Shown here: positions 42,089-49,946 of the stretch, in pieces
How the letters are laid out: each line of letters opens with the position of its first letter
Position numbering within the stretch: position 1 is the stretch's first letter
Assembly (NCBI RefSeq): GCF_900115785.1
Contig: NZ_FOYS01000005.1
Coordinates: forward strand, 124,001 to 188,000
Direction of reading: 5' to 3'
DNA: 64,000 bases
DNA from: Halogeometricum limi
Lineage (GTDB): Archaea > Halobacteriota > Halobacteria > Halobacteriales > Haloferacaceae
Notes under the pieces: generated by a model
Databases searched by the model: none
Told to the model about the DNA's origin: nothing
Seen by the model: the letters and a program-made list of their open reading frames with translations, nothing else
Position numbers and translations under genes: made by a program

Positions 42089-43243
42089 ATGCGTAGCAGA
42101 CGGACGTTTCTCAGACGAGCGGGAATCGCAGGTAGCGTCGCCGTACTCGCGGGGTGCCTCGGCGACACCGAAGGACCGGCGGGCGACCAAACTGCCACGG
42201 ACCGGCCGGACGACGGGGGTAGTTCTCGCACAGGCACGGCATCGAGTGCGGATGTGACGGAACTCACCGCCGCGTACCCACCGATCGGTTACTGGGCGGT
42301 GGTGATAAACGAGATGAAGAATCAGGGAATAATCGACGAGAAGATGGCGGAGATAGACACCGAACTGACGCTTCAGGGAACGTGGGACGACGCGCCGTTG
42401 TTCGCCGCCGGAAAGTCGGTAGTCGGTCACTTCAGCACGCTGGAGGCGGCCCGGATGGCGACGGAGAAGGAGATGGACCTCGTCGTCGTCGGCAAAGTCG
42501 CGACGATGTTTATGGGGATGATGGTCCGCGCAGGTAGTGACCTGGACCCCGAGAACTCCGGCGGCATCCAACAGACGCTGGACCGAGTCGTCGGAGAGAA
42601 CCGAACGGTCGGCATCGGGTCGTGGGCGGGTGGCGACATCCCGGTGCACCAGATAATCGCCGACAACTACGGCTACGACTTCTCCGAAGACGGCGACTTC
42701 AAAGTCGTCTCCGCCGACTACACTGCACTCCCGCGCCTCCTCGCGGACGGGAAGGTGGACATGGTTTCGGCCAGCGTGATGCACGGCGGAGCCCGGTACA
42801 TGATGACGGACCCGCCGGAAGTGAAGGGTCTCTACTGGCCGGTTCCGCAGATGCAGGAGTTGGGATACGGCGTTCCGCCGCTCATCAACCTCATCGTCAG
42901 GCGCGACTTCCTCGACGAGCGCTCTGAGTTCGTCGAAAGCTACCTCTCGGCGTGGAAACAGGGTCTGAGTGAGTACTTCCGCAACGCCGTCGCCATCTCG
43001 ACGAAGAACGAGGAGAACATCTCGCTCCTCGGCGCACAGGAGAAAGCGGCCGCGAAGTACGCAGTCGAGTGGGGCGTCCTCCTGAAAGAGGGTGTCACGG
43101 AGACGACACAGTCGAACGTCTACCCCGAGGCCGGACTGGACGAAGCGTACATCGAGAAAGACAAGCAGTTCATGCGAACGGTGGCCGACGCCGGTTTGGT
43201 CGACGACGACTGGGAGAACCGACTCGATTACGAGATACTCTGA
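42089..43243 (+). CDS. ABC transporter substrate-binding lipoprotein, NMT1/SsuA-like (copy 1)
   Basis: A 384-residue exported binding protein with a twin-arginine signal (SRRTFLRRAGIAG) and lipobox LAGC. The mature part (TAAYPPIGYWAVVINEMKNQG, then MATEKEMDLVVVGKVATMFMG) resembles binding proteins of the nitrate/sulfonate/taurine ABC class, but diverges from typical SsuA. It is clearly related to copy 2 at 47100-48224 (for example WDDAPLFAAGK versus WEDSALFASGG, and IGSWAGGDIP versus IGAWNGGHVP). No permease is adjacent; it probably shares the importer at 48-51 kb. Confidence 0.82.
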   Translation: MRSRRTFLRRAGIAGSVAVLAGCLGDTEGPAGDQTATDRPDDGGSSRTGTASSADVTELTAAYPPIGYWAVVINEMKNQGIIDEKMAEIDTELTLQGTWDDAPLFAAGKSVVGHFSTLEAARMATEKEMDLVVVGKVATMFMGMMVRAGSDLDPENSGGIQQTLDRVVGENRTVGIGSWAGGDIPVHQIIADNYGYDFSEDGDFKVVSADYTALPRLLADGKVDMVSASVMHGGARYMMTDPPEVKGLYWPVPQMQELGYGVPPLINLIVRRDFLDERSEFVESYLSAWKQGLSEYFRNAVAISTKNEENISLLGAQEKAAAKYAVEWGVLLKEGVTETTQSNVYPEAGLDEAYIEKDKQFMRTVADAGLVDDDWENRLDYEIL

Positions 43244-43315
43244 GTCCGCCCGAACCCGTTCGAGACGGGTCGGTCCGACCTATACACTTAACAACCTCGG
43301 GGACGCGGTTGTCCC

Positions 43316-43765
43316 ATGGCACAGACGATAGTTGTCGGTGTCGGCCAGTCCGACGAGCAACGTGTCGATGCGATATCGAGCGCCGTAACGAAACTCGCCC
43401 GAGACCCGGAAGATACCGTCGTCCTCGCGCACGCCTACGACGAGGACGACGCGGACCGTATCGGTGAGATGCTGAACATCGACCCCGCGGAACCGGAACT
43501 ACTGAACACGGCGGTTCCGCACAACACGGCGGTAAAGCGGCTGATGGAACCGCTCGAAGCGGAGGGGATAGCCCTCGAATACTACGGTGCGTTCGGCGAA
43601 TCCCACGACGTCCTCGTCGACGCCGTCGACGAACTGGATGCCGACTTCCTCGTCGTCGGTGGCCGTGAGCGCTCTCCCGCGGGGAAAGTCTTCTTCGGAA
43701 GCACCGCCCAACGGGCTCTCCTGCAGGCGGACTGTCCGGTCGTCTTCGTCAAGGCCGACGAGTGA
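43316..43765 (+). CDS. UspA-family universal stress protein
   Basis: A 149-residue single-domain Usp protein. TIVVGVGQSDEQRVDAISSAVTKLA is the first strand-helix unit and FLVVGGRERSPAGKVFFGSTAQRALLQADCPVVFV holds the ATP-binding G-x2-G-x9-G-(S/T) pattern, so it is probably the nucleotide-binding type. CACTTAAC lies about 27 nt before the ATG. Usp genes are common next to transporter genes in haloarchaea; the precise role is not known. Confidence 0.9.
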   Translation: MAQTIVVGVGQSDEQRVDAISSAVTKLARDPEDTVVLAHAYDEDDADRIGEMLNIDPAEPELLNTAVPHNTAVKRLMEPLEAEGIALEYYGAFGESHDVLVDAVDELDADFLVVGGRERSPAGKVFFGSTAQRALLQADCPVVFVKADE

Positions 43766-43829
43766 CACACCGCCCGATACTCGCTGGGAGCAACGGTTAA
43801 ATAACTCTCTCTACATGGTTCACGTGACT

Positions 43830-44213
43830 ATGCGAGTAGTACACACAGCGATATGGGTCTCCGACCTCGACGAGACGAGCAAGTTCTTCATCGACCACCT
43901 CGGTCTGGACCACGTGAAAGACTTCGTCGGCGGCGACGGCGTGACGAACTTCTACGTCGCCGGCGACGGCGGTGCGTCTATCCAACTGAAGTACGACCCC
44001 GACGGCGACTACGACGTGGAACCCTCCGGCATCGACCACCTCTCGTTGGCCGTCGACGACACCGACGGACTGGTCGAACGACTCCAGTCCGAGACGGACT
44101 GCAGCGTGGTGAAGGGACCGAAGACGGTCAACGACAGCGTGAGCGACAAGCGAATCGCGTTCGTCGAGATTCCCGACGGATACGTGCTCGAACTGGAGCA
44201 GACGCTGGAGTGA
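43830..44213 (+). CDS. VOC-superfamily protein (copy 2)
   Basis: A 127-residue glyoxalase-fold protein: MRVVHTAIWVSDLDETSKFFIDHLGLDHV is the first motif and HLSLAVDDTDGLVERLQ the second. Putative metal ligands are His near the N-terminus (VVHTAIWV), His in IDHLSLAV and Glu in YVLELEQTL. An upstream in-frame ATG at 43815 is possible, but TTAAATAA (43797-43804) is better spaced for ATG 43830. It lies between UspA and the IclR regulator, convergent with the latter. Confidence 0.85.
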   Translation: MRVVHTAIWVSDLDETSKFFIDHLGLDHVKDFVGGDGVTNFYVAGDGGASIQLKYDPDGDYDVEPSGIDHLSLAVDDTDGLVERLQSETDCSVVKGPKTVNDSVSDKRIAFVEIPDGYVLELEQTLE

Positions 44214-44306
44214 ACACAGGCTCGGACGTGGACGAGGGGTAACGACGACTGCAGACGACGCGACGGGGAGGACGGGAGAACCGCTTTCCGGGAGCGAGTA
44301 CCCAAC

Positions 44307-45071
44307 TCACTGCGACAACAGTTCGAGTTCCAGCGCGTTCGCCGCGCCCGCGACGAGGTCCGGCACTTCCTCGCGGAACTTCTCCGCCCGCATTCGATTC
44401 TTCGGCGCGGAGACGACGAGCGACCCGTGGAGACGACCGTCCGCGACGACCGGACTCGCGACGGCGCGGAAGTTCTCCATCGACTCGCAGTCCTGGAACG
44501 CGACACCCCGCTCTCGAATCTCAGCGAGGTGTTCGAACAGTTCCTCGGGGTCGGTTATCGTGTTCTCGGTCTGTGCCGGGAGGCCGTGCTGCTCGATAAT
44601 CTCTCTGACCCGGTGTTCCGGGAGGTGCGCCAGTATCGCCTTCCCCGCCGCGATGTTGTGAAGGTGGACGCGGGTGCCCATCTTTCCGTACGCCTGGACG
44701 GCGAACATGCCTTTCGCCTTGTTGACGTACACTCCCTGCCCGTACTCTTCGACGAGGAGCCACGCGATCTCGTTCGTCTGCTCCGCCAGTTGATTGAGAA
44801 CCGGTTGCGCCAGTTGTGAGACTTGGAGGTTCCGCTTCGTGTTGACACCACATTTCAGGAAGCGGAGACCGAGTCGGTATCGCTTCTCGTCTTTCACGAC
44901 GTACTCGTGTTCGACCATCGTCGTCAGGTGGTCGTACGCCGTACTCTTCGCGAGTCCGAGGTGGTCTGCGAGTTCCGTCAGGCTCGCATCTCCCAGTTCG
45001 TCGAGCGCTTCGACTATCTCGAACACCGTCGCGGTCGTCTTCACCCGCCCGATTGCGCCTTGTGCAGCCAT
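44307..45071 (-). CDS. IclR-family transcriptional regulator (catabolic island)
   Basis: A 254-residue regulator with an N-terminal HTH (ASLTELADHLGLAKSTAYDHLTTM, about residues 28-51) and an IclR ligand domain (IAAGKAILAHLPEHRVREI, and FRAVASPVVADGRLHGSLVVSAP). It is the only recognisable transcription factor in the 32-63 kb island and is therefore the best candidate to bind the palindromes at its promoters. Its own TATA-like box lies inside an inverted repeat (45089-45105), consistent with autorepression. The frame is open 60 nt further upstream without conserved sequence; ATG 45071 fits the promoter. Confidence 0.9.
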   Translation of the reverse strand: MAAQGAIGRVKTTATVFEIVEALDELGDASLTELADHLGLAKSTAYDHLTTMVEHEYVVKDEKRYRLGLRFLKCGVNTKRNLQVSQLAQPVLNQLAEQTNEIAWLLVEEYGQGVYVNKAKGMFAVQAYGKMGTRVHLHNIAAGKAILAHLPEHRVREIIEQHGLPAQTENTITDPEELFEHLAEIRERGVAFQDCESMENFRAVASPVVADGRLHGSLVVSAPKNRMRAEKFREEVPDLVAGAANALELELLSQ

Positions 45072-45459
45072 ACTACGGAGTCGTCTACGAACTATAATAA
45101 AGTTCTCTGATAATTTAGAGTGCTCGCGCAATTAAAATTTGTGCGGTATAACCGACTACCGTCACGAACGCTCGTCTCTGTCTCTCTGTGGTCAGTTTTG
45201 GACTCACGCTACTGTCCGAGACTCACTCAGAATCGTATCGGTCTCCCGCCGAACGCTCCTCGGCGCGAACGAACTCGACGCCTCCCATCGGTGCGCAGAC
45301 GCCCGATTCTCGCTGGAGAGACGGGGTCGAACTCGTGCGGTGGTCCGCCCGATTCGGAGTCCGGTATCGGGACCCCGAGATGCCGACCCAGCGTTCGGCG
45401 TCGCCGGACGAGCAGTTCGGGTCGTAGATTTTTGTACTCGCCCCACCGACACCAGAGCG
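45072..45459. other. Divergent intergenic region between IclR regulator and hydroxyacid dehydrogenase
   Basis: 388 bases holding the promoter of the regulator on the left (AT-rich 45089-45140) and that of the dehydrogenase on the right (GATTTTTGTAC, about 45427-45437, about 27 nt before the ATG). The frame of the dehydrogenase is open leftwards to 45139, but this part has no family similarity and includes promoter sequence. Nothing else was recognised. Confidence 0.6.
45089..45105 (-). promoter_or_regulatory. Inverted repeat GAACT-N7-AGTTC enclosing the TATA box of the IclR gene
   Basis: Five-base perfect arms flank ATAATAA, which read on the minus strand is TTATTAT, 26-27 nt before the ATG at 45071. 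A near-palindrome CTCTGA-TAAT-TTAGAG (45105-45120) directly abuts it. A bound regulator would block TBP, as expected for autorepression by an IclR protein. Confidence 0.45.
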
Positions 45460-46341
45460 ATGTTACCACGTGTCGGTATCGTCGGTGCTGGACGTATGGG
45501 GTCGCGGATGGGGACGAACCTCTTGGACGCTGGCTACGAACTCACCGTCTTCGACCTCGACGAAGAACGGGTCGACGCCCTCGTGCAACGAGGTGCGACG
45601 GGTGCGACGTCGGCGTCGGACGTCGCCGCACAGTCGGACGTCGTCTTGACCAGCCTCCCTCACACCGAAGCGGTCGAAGAGACCTACCTCGGCGACGATG
45701 GACTCGTCTTCGCCGCCCGGGAGGGTTCGGTCCTGATGGAGACGAGTACCGTCGTACCCGAGGCGATAGAAGCTATCGACGAGGCGCTCGCCGACCGGGA
45801 CGTCGAGTTCGTCGACGCACCCGTCATCGGGACACCAGTCGAGGCGGCGGCGGCGACGCTCACTATCGTCGTCGGAAGCACCGCGGCGGCGTTCGACCGA
45901 GTCGACGACCTCCTCGCTACTCTCGGTGACCGCGTCGAACACGTCGGTCGACCGGGGCAGGGCAAGCGGCTCAAACTCGCGAACAACGTGATGACGTACG
46001 GGAACTTCGCCATCGCCGCAGAGATGTTCGCCGTCGTGTCACGACTCGGTATCGACCCCGAACTCTTCTTCGACGTGACCCAAAGCGGAGTCGCACAGGC
46101 GGCCATCGTCGAGACGAAGGCACCGAAACTGTTCGAGAGGGACTTCACCCCCGGATTCACGTTCGAAGGAGTGCTCAAGGACCTTCGGTACTGTCTCGAT
46201 ATGAAGACCGAGACGGGAGTCGCGACGCCTCTCGCGTCTACGGTGGTCGAACAGTACGTCCTCGGGGCGAGAGTCGCCGGGCCGGAGACGGACTACGCCG
46301 CGTTGGTCGACGCTCTCACGGACCTCGACGTTGAGGTCTGA
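45460..46341 (+). CDS. 3-hydroxyisobutyrate dehydrogenase-family oxidoreductase
   Basis: A 293-residue beta-hydroxyacid dehydrogenase. VGIVGAGRMGSRMGTNLLDAGYELTVFD is the NAD(P)-binding signature, FVDAPVIGTPVEAAAATLTIVVG the substrate-binding region (the usual SGG is replaced by IGT), and GQGKRLKLANNVMTYGNFAIAAE contains the catalytic Lys. FTFEGVLKDLRYCLDM is the conserved C-terminal helix. Relatives oxidise 3-hydroxyisobutyrate, reduce tartronate semialdehyde or act on 2-(hydroxymethyl)glutarate in nicotinate breakdown. In this island it could produce the semialdehyde used by the MmsA-like enzyme at 60 kb. Confidence 0.88.
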   Translation: MLPRVGIVGAGRMGSRMGTNLLDAGYELTVFDLDEERVDALVQRGATGATSASDVAAQSDVVLTSLPHTEAVEETYLGDDGLVFAAREGSVLMETSTVVPEAIEAIDEALADRDVEFVDAPVIGTPVEAAAATLTIVVGSTAAAFDRVDDLLATLGDRVEHVGRPGQGKRLKLANNVMTYGNFAIAAEMFAVVSRLGIDPELFFDVTQSGVAQAAIVETKAPKLFERDFTPGFTFEGVLKDLRYCLDMKTETGVATPLASTVVEQYVLGARVAGPETDYAALVDALTDLDVEV

Positions 46342-46502
46342 CCGCCCGCGGCGTAGTCCGTCTCCGCGTACCCGCCGCCCGGCGAACTCTCGTCTCGCCT
46401 CTTCTTCGGCCAGAGCCTTGATTACGCTGGACTAAACCGAGACGTTCGCGTTCGCTATCGCCGAAACGCGTCTCCCTTTTTCTCGGCGCGACGGAGATGT
46501 AC

Positions 46503-46524
46503 ATTACAGTTCTAAATTCGTAAT
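46503..46524. repeat. 22-bp element matching one upstream of orc1/cdc6
   Basis: ATTACA-N4-TAAAT-N2-GTAAT, with the same spacing as at 22771-22792. The outer six bases form an imperfect inverted repeat (ATTACA with CGTAAT here, ATTACA with TGTAAT at the other site). It lies about 0.6 kb upstream of binding-protein gene 2. Confidence 0.45.
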
Positions 46525-46757
46525 GGATGTGGAAATTTATCTGATTTCGAACTGCTGTTTTATCGACGGGACGCCGCGAGCACGTACGGAATCGAGGCCG
46601 TCGTACCCTGCTCCCGGCCGATTTCTCCGATTTCTCGCGAATCGACGCATCGCGTCGCGACGCGTGTCCGGTGTCTCCGTTTCTCGCGGACTGCTCCAAG
46701 CGTACCGTACGACCGTCCTGACCAGCCTCAGATGCGCGAATTCGACGTTTAACGGGG

Positions 46758-46854
46758 ATTTCGAGCAGATATCGGGGACGGTGAAAATCGTGTGGCGTGG
46801 TAGCATTGTTTCGGTATGTGCGAACGAACTGCTTGACGAGCATCTGCTCGAAAT
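46758..46854. repeat. 97-bp unit bounded by perfect 13-bp inverted repeats
   Basis: ATTTCGAGCAGAT at 46758-46770 and its exact reverse complement ATCTGCTCGAAAT at 46842-46854, with 71 nt between. The flanks share a loose direct repeat (CGTTTAACG before, CGTTTTACG after). It could be a hairpin RNA, a very small transposon-derived element or a distant pair of protein-binding sites. No transposase was seen. Confidence 0.4.
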
Positions 46855-47099
46855 AGCCGTTTTACGCTCTCGTACGCCTGTTCAACTCGTCGACCGATAC
46901 GCTCTCTCGACTATACGCCCGAAAACACTGCTCTGAACGTGTGTACGCGCTTTCTCAAATTGTTCGGTGTTACCGGACGATACTTCGCGATTGTGCGTTA
47001 CTGTCTACGCGCGCGGTTCCCGAACCTGTCTTCTGAAGAACTATAAGAGAATCATACAAAACGTTTATTTGTTTATGATGCGGCGGTGTTTGTGACAGT

Positions 47100-48224
47100 A
47101 TGGCACGAAGTAGGCGGACGTTCCTGAAAGCAGCCGGTATCGCAAGCGCAACCACATTCGCGGGATGTCTTGGAGGCTCGAACAGTGGCGGCAGCGGCAA
47201 CGGTGGAGGGGGCGGTAGCGGAAGCGAACAGAGCGAGGTCAACATCACGCTCGCACCCGACGGCTTCCTCGGGATAATCATGGACCACATCCACAAGGAT
47301 ACGGACATCCTCTCGGACGCGATGTCCGAGGTGGGGTACACCGCCAACGTCCAGACGAGTTGGGAGGACTCGGCGCTGTTCGCGTCGGGTGGCCCCGACT
47401 TCTCGACGATGAGTTCGCTGGAAGCGGCACTACTCGCGACCGAACGTGAGATGGACCTCTCGGTTATCGGCCGCATCTCCCCGCAGTACATGGGATGGAT
47501 GGTCGACACCGGTGGTGACTACGACCCCGACGAGACGGGCAGCGTGCAGGCGTCCATCGATGCGATAGTCGAAGACGACGCACTCGTCGGTATCGGTGCG
47601 TGGAACGGTGGCCACGTCCCCTCGGACACCATCGCGTTGCAAGAAGTGTTCGGCTACGAGTTCTCGCAGGAGGGCGGCGACTTCCGCGTCACGACGGCCG
47701 ACTACATCGCGATTCCACAACTCATCAACGATGGTAAGTTAGCTGCAGGGTCCACCTCACCCGAGCACGGCGGCGCGAAGTTCCTCGCCGGCGGCAAGGA
47801 CGAGATTACGGAACTGTTCTGGGGCACGGACGTCGCCAAAGAGAACGGTCTCGGCGTTCCGCAACTGAACTCGCTCATCACGACGCAGGAGTTCGTCGAA
47901 CAGCACGGCGACGCCGCGGCGGCGATGCAGTCCGCACTCAAAGAGGGCGTGGCGTGGCTCTTCGACGACCCCAAGGGTATCATGACCGAAGAAGCGCACA
48001 TCGAACAACTCGGTGTGAACACCGCAGAAGAGGCGGAGTACATCGTTGACTGGGGCATTAACCTCGAATACAACCTTCAGACGCCCATGATGTTCGAAGA
48101 CCCCAGCCTCACGGACAGCTTCATCGAGGCAGACAAAACCGCCATCCAGCAGGCTAACGACATCGGGTTCGTCCCCGACGGCTGGCAGGACAGAATCACC
48201 TACACTCAGGTCGACGAACTCTGA
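47100..48224 (+). CDS. ABC transporter substrate-binding lipoprotein, NMT1/SsuA-like (copy 2)
   Basis: A 374-residue exported binding protein; twin-arginine signal SRRTFLKAAGIAS, lipobox FAGC and a Gly/Ser linker of about 20 residues. The mature part is homologous to copy 1 at 42089-43243 throughout. It is 63 nt from the leader frame of the permease operon, which has a separate TATA-like box, so binding protein and membrane parts may be made at different levels. Ligand class in this family includes sulfonates, pyrimidine precursors, riboflavin and phthalate-like acids; none can be assigned. Confidence 0.87.
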   Translation: MARSRRTFLKAAGIASATTFAGCLGGSNSGGSGNGGGGGSGSEQSEVNITLAPDGFLGIIMDHIHKDTDILSDAMSEVGYTANVQTSWEDSALFASGGPDFSTMSSLEAALLATEREMDLSVIGRISPQYMGWMVDTGGDYDPDETGSVQASIDAIVEDDALVGIGAWNGGHVPSDTIALQEVFGYEFSQEGGDFRVTTADYIAIPQLINDGKLAAGSTSPEHGGAKFLAGGKDEITELFWGTDVAKENGLGVPQLNSLITTQEFVEQHGDAAAAMQSALKEGVAWLFDDPKGIMTEEAHIEQLGVNTAEEAEYIVDWGINLEYNLQTPMMFEDPSLTDSFIEADKTAIQQANDIGFVPDGWQDRITYTQVDEL

Positions 48225-48287
48225 TTGATATCAACAAACGTGCACAATTTATATAAATCAGAAGGGAGACGGCTACTACGAATCAGT

Positions 48288-48329
48288 ATGAAAGACAACG
48301 ACACACACGACAGGAGAGTAGGCCCGTGA
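48288..48329 (+). CDS. Possible 13-residue leader peptide upstream of the permease gene
   Basis: ATG 48288 opens MKDNDTHDRRVGP and stops at TGA 48327-48329, overlapping the permease GTG (GTGA). A strong TATA-like TTATATAA (48249-48256) is about 36 nt upstream, and AGGAG at 48312-48316 is 9 nt before the GTG. The arrangement is the same as at gdh: first frame on the transcript is tiny and overlaps the real gene. Coupled translation is plausible; a chance frame in a 5' UTR is the alternative. Confidence 0.4.
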   Translation: MKDNDTHDRRVGP

Positions 48330-49153
48330 GTACGAAGACTGCAGCCGGTGTGACTGACTTCGTGCCGCGGGTGATGTACACGAACGGGAAGGTTATCTTC
48401 CTCGAATCCACCGTGGCGCTTCTCGTCTTTTGGGCGCTCCTTGCGCACGGGCTGGCCCTCACCGACACCATCTCCTCGCCGACGCTCGTGTTCGCCTCCT
48501 TGGTCGAACTGCTGTTGAGTGGTGACTGGGTGGTGCACATGGCAGACACGATGCGCCGCGTGATTTACGGGTTCGTCCTCACGACCATCATCGGGACGGT
48601 ACTCGGCGTGGTGATGGGGATGTCCGACTTCTGGGAGAACGCGCTCCAAGACTACATCACCATCGGACTCGCACTGCCGTCGTTGTTCGCCGCCATCTTC
48701 GCGGCGATGTGGTTCGGTCTGAGCGACGTGACGCCGATGGTGGCCGCGGCGGCCATCGCGTTCCCGTTCCTCACCCAGAACGTCTACGAGGGCGTGAAGA
48801 ACGTCAACTACGAACTGATGGAGATGTCCAGCGCGTTCGACGTCTCCAGAAATCGCGCCATTCGGCGCGTCATCTTCCAGTCAGTGCTACCAGAGTGGTT
48901 CGCCGGTGCGCGCTACTCGTTCGCCATCTGCTGGAAGATAACGACGCTCGCGGAACTGGTGGCGGCGTCGAGCGGTATCGGCTACATGATCGAGTTCCAG
49001 ATGCACAAACTCTCCATCACGGGGGTACTGACGTGGACGGTGTTGTTCACGATGGTAATCCTCTTCGTGGAGTACGGCATCCTGCAGCAGATAGAGAAAC
49101 GTGTGTTCGCCTGGCGCCAGAGCACGGAAATCGGCATTATGGGAGGCGCGTAA
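48326..49153 (+). CDS. ABC transporter permease, SsuC-like (1)
   Basis: A 275-residue permease of the nitrate/sulfonate/taurine-type importer class. Six or so helices are visible and the ATPase-contact loop is MEMSSAFDVSRNRAIRRVIFQSVLPEW, followed by KITTLAELVAASSGIGYMI, both hallmarks of SsuC/TauC-like proteins. The GTG start has AGGAG 9 nt upstream, and overlaps the stop of a 13-codon frame. It is followed after 2 nt by the ATPase gene. Confidence 0.9.
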   Translation: MSTKTAAGVTDFVPRVMYTNGKVIFLESTVALLVFWALLAHGLALTDTISSPTLVFASLVELLLSGDWVVHMADTMRRVIYGFVLTTIIGTVLGVVMGMSDFWENALQDYITIGLALPSLFAAIFAAMWFGLSDVTPMVAAAAIAFPFLTQNVYEGVKNVNYELMEMSSAFDVSRNRAIRRVIFQSVLPEWFAGARYSFAICWKITTLAELVAASSGIGYMIEFQMHKLSITGVLTWTVLFTMVILFVEYGILQQIEKRVFAWRQSTEIGIMGGA

Positions 49154-49155
49154 AC

Positions 49156-49944
49156 ATGAGTACGAAACAATCAGAATCCGTCAGCGCAGAGAGCATCGAT
49201 TCACAGAGTGCGGCCTCGATTCACCTCGAGAACCTCGGGAAAACGTTCGACACGAAAGAGGGAACGGAGGAGGTGTTCTCGGGTATCGACCTCGATATCG
49301 AACCTGGCACGTTCGTCTGTCTCCTCGGGAAGTCCGGTAGCGGGAAGTCGACGATGCTGAACATCGTCAGCAACGTGCTCGAACCCACCGAAGGGAGAGT
49401 CGTGTTCCGGAACCGGGACGGGAGCGAAGACGTCAACCTCGGCCACGTGTTCCAGTCGCCGCGACTCCTCCCGTGGAACACCTGCGTCCAGAACATCGAG
49501 TACGTCCACGAGAACAACCCCGACTACGAAGACAGCCACGCGAAGCGATACCTCGACTTGGTCGGTCTGAAGAACCACTACAACAAGTACCCGACACAGC
49601 TTTCCGGCGGCCAACAACAGCGCGTCGGAATCGCACGGGCACTCAGCATCGACCCGGGGGTCCTCCTCATGGACGAACCGTTCAGCAACCTCGACGAGAT
49701 TACGGCCGAGGGACTTCGTGAGGAACTCGTCCGCGTCTGGCAGAAGCTGGACAAAACGGTGTTCTTCGTCACGCACGACATGACGGAGGCGATTCAGCTC
49801 TCCGACCGCATCTTGATGCTCGGTAAGGGCCGCATCTACGGTGACTTGGAGAACCCGTTGGACCGTCCCAGAGAACTCGACTCGAACGAGTTCTTGGAGT
49901 TCCGTCAAAAAGCAATCCGGCTGTTCCACAGCATCGAGGACTGA
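49156..49944 (+). CDS. ABC transporter ATPase, SsuB/TauB-like
   Basis: A 262-residue ATPase. Walker A LGKSGSGKST is at about 57-66, the Q-loop in GHVFQSPRLLPW, the signature LSGGQQQRVGIARAL, Walker B VLLMDEPFSNLDE and the H-loop FFVTHDMTEAI are all present. PRLLPW is the mark of the SsuB/TauB/NrtD group. It lies between two permease genes (2-nt gaps on both sides), an arrangement suggesting a heterodimeric membrane part. Confidence 0.92.
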   Translation: MSTKQSESVSAESIDSQSAASIHLENLGKTFDTKEGTEEVFSGIDLDIEPGTFVCLLGKSGSGKSTMLNIVSNVLEPTEGRVVFRNRDGSEDVNLGHVFQSPRLLPWNTCVQNIEYVHENNPDYEDSHAKRYLDLVGLKNHYNKYPTQLSGGQQQRVGIARALSIDPGVLLMDEPFSNLDEITAEGLREELVRVWQKLDKTVFFVTHDMTEAIQLSDRILMLGKGRIYGDLENPLDRPRELDSNEFLEFRQKAIRLFHSIED

Positions 49945-49946
49945 CG

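Larger units (their letters stand above)
46342..47099. other. Long AT-rich intergenic region
   Basis: 758 bases without a supported gene. AT content rises sharply from about 46490. Open frames exist, for example 46523-46936 (+, 137 codons), but they lack recognisable family features and the acidic composition of the neighbours. Notable contents are the 22-bp ATTACA-type element at 46503-46524, a 13-bp inverted repeat at 46758-46770 and 46842-46854, TCTTC-T-GAAGA at 47029-47039, and the promoter of binding-protein gene 2 (GTTTATTTG, about 47063-47071). Confidence 0.6.

Noticed and set aside
46523-46936. A 137-codon plus-strand frame in the long AT-rich gap
   Set aside because: No acidic bias, no recognisable domain and no convincing promoter; it also contains the 13-bp inverted repeats.
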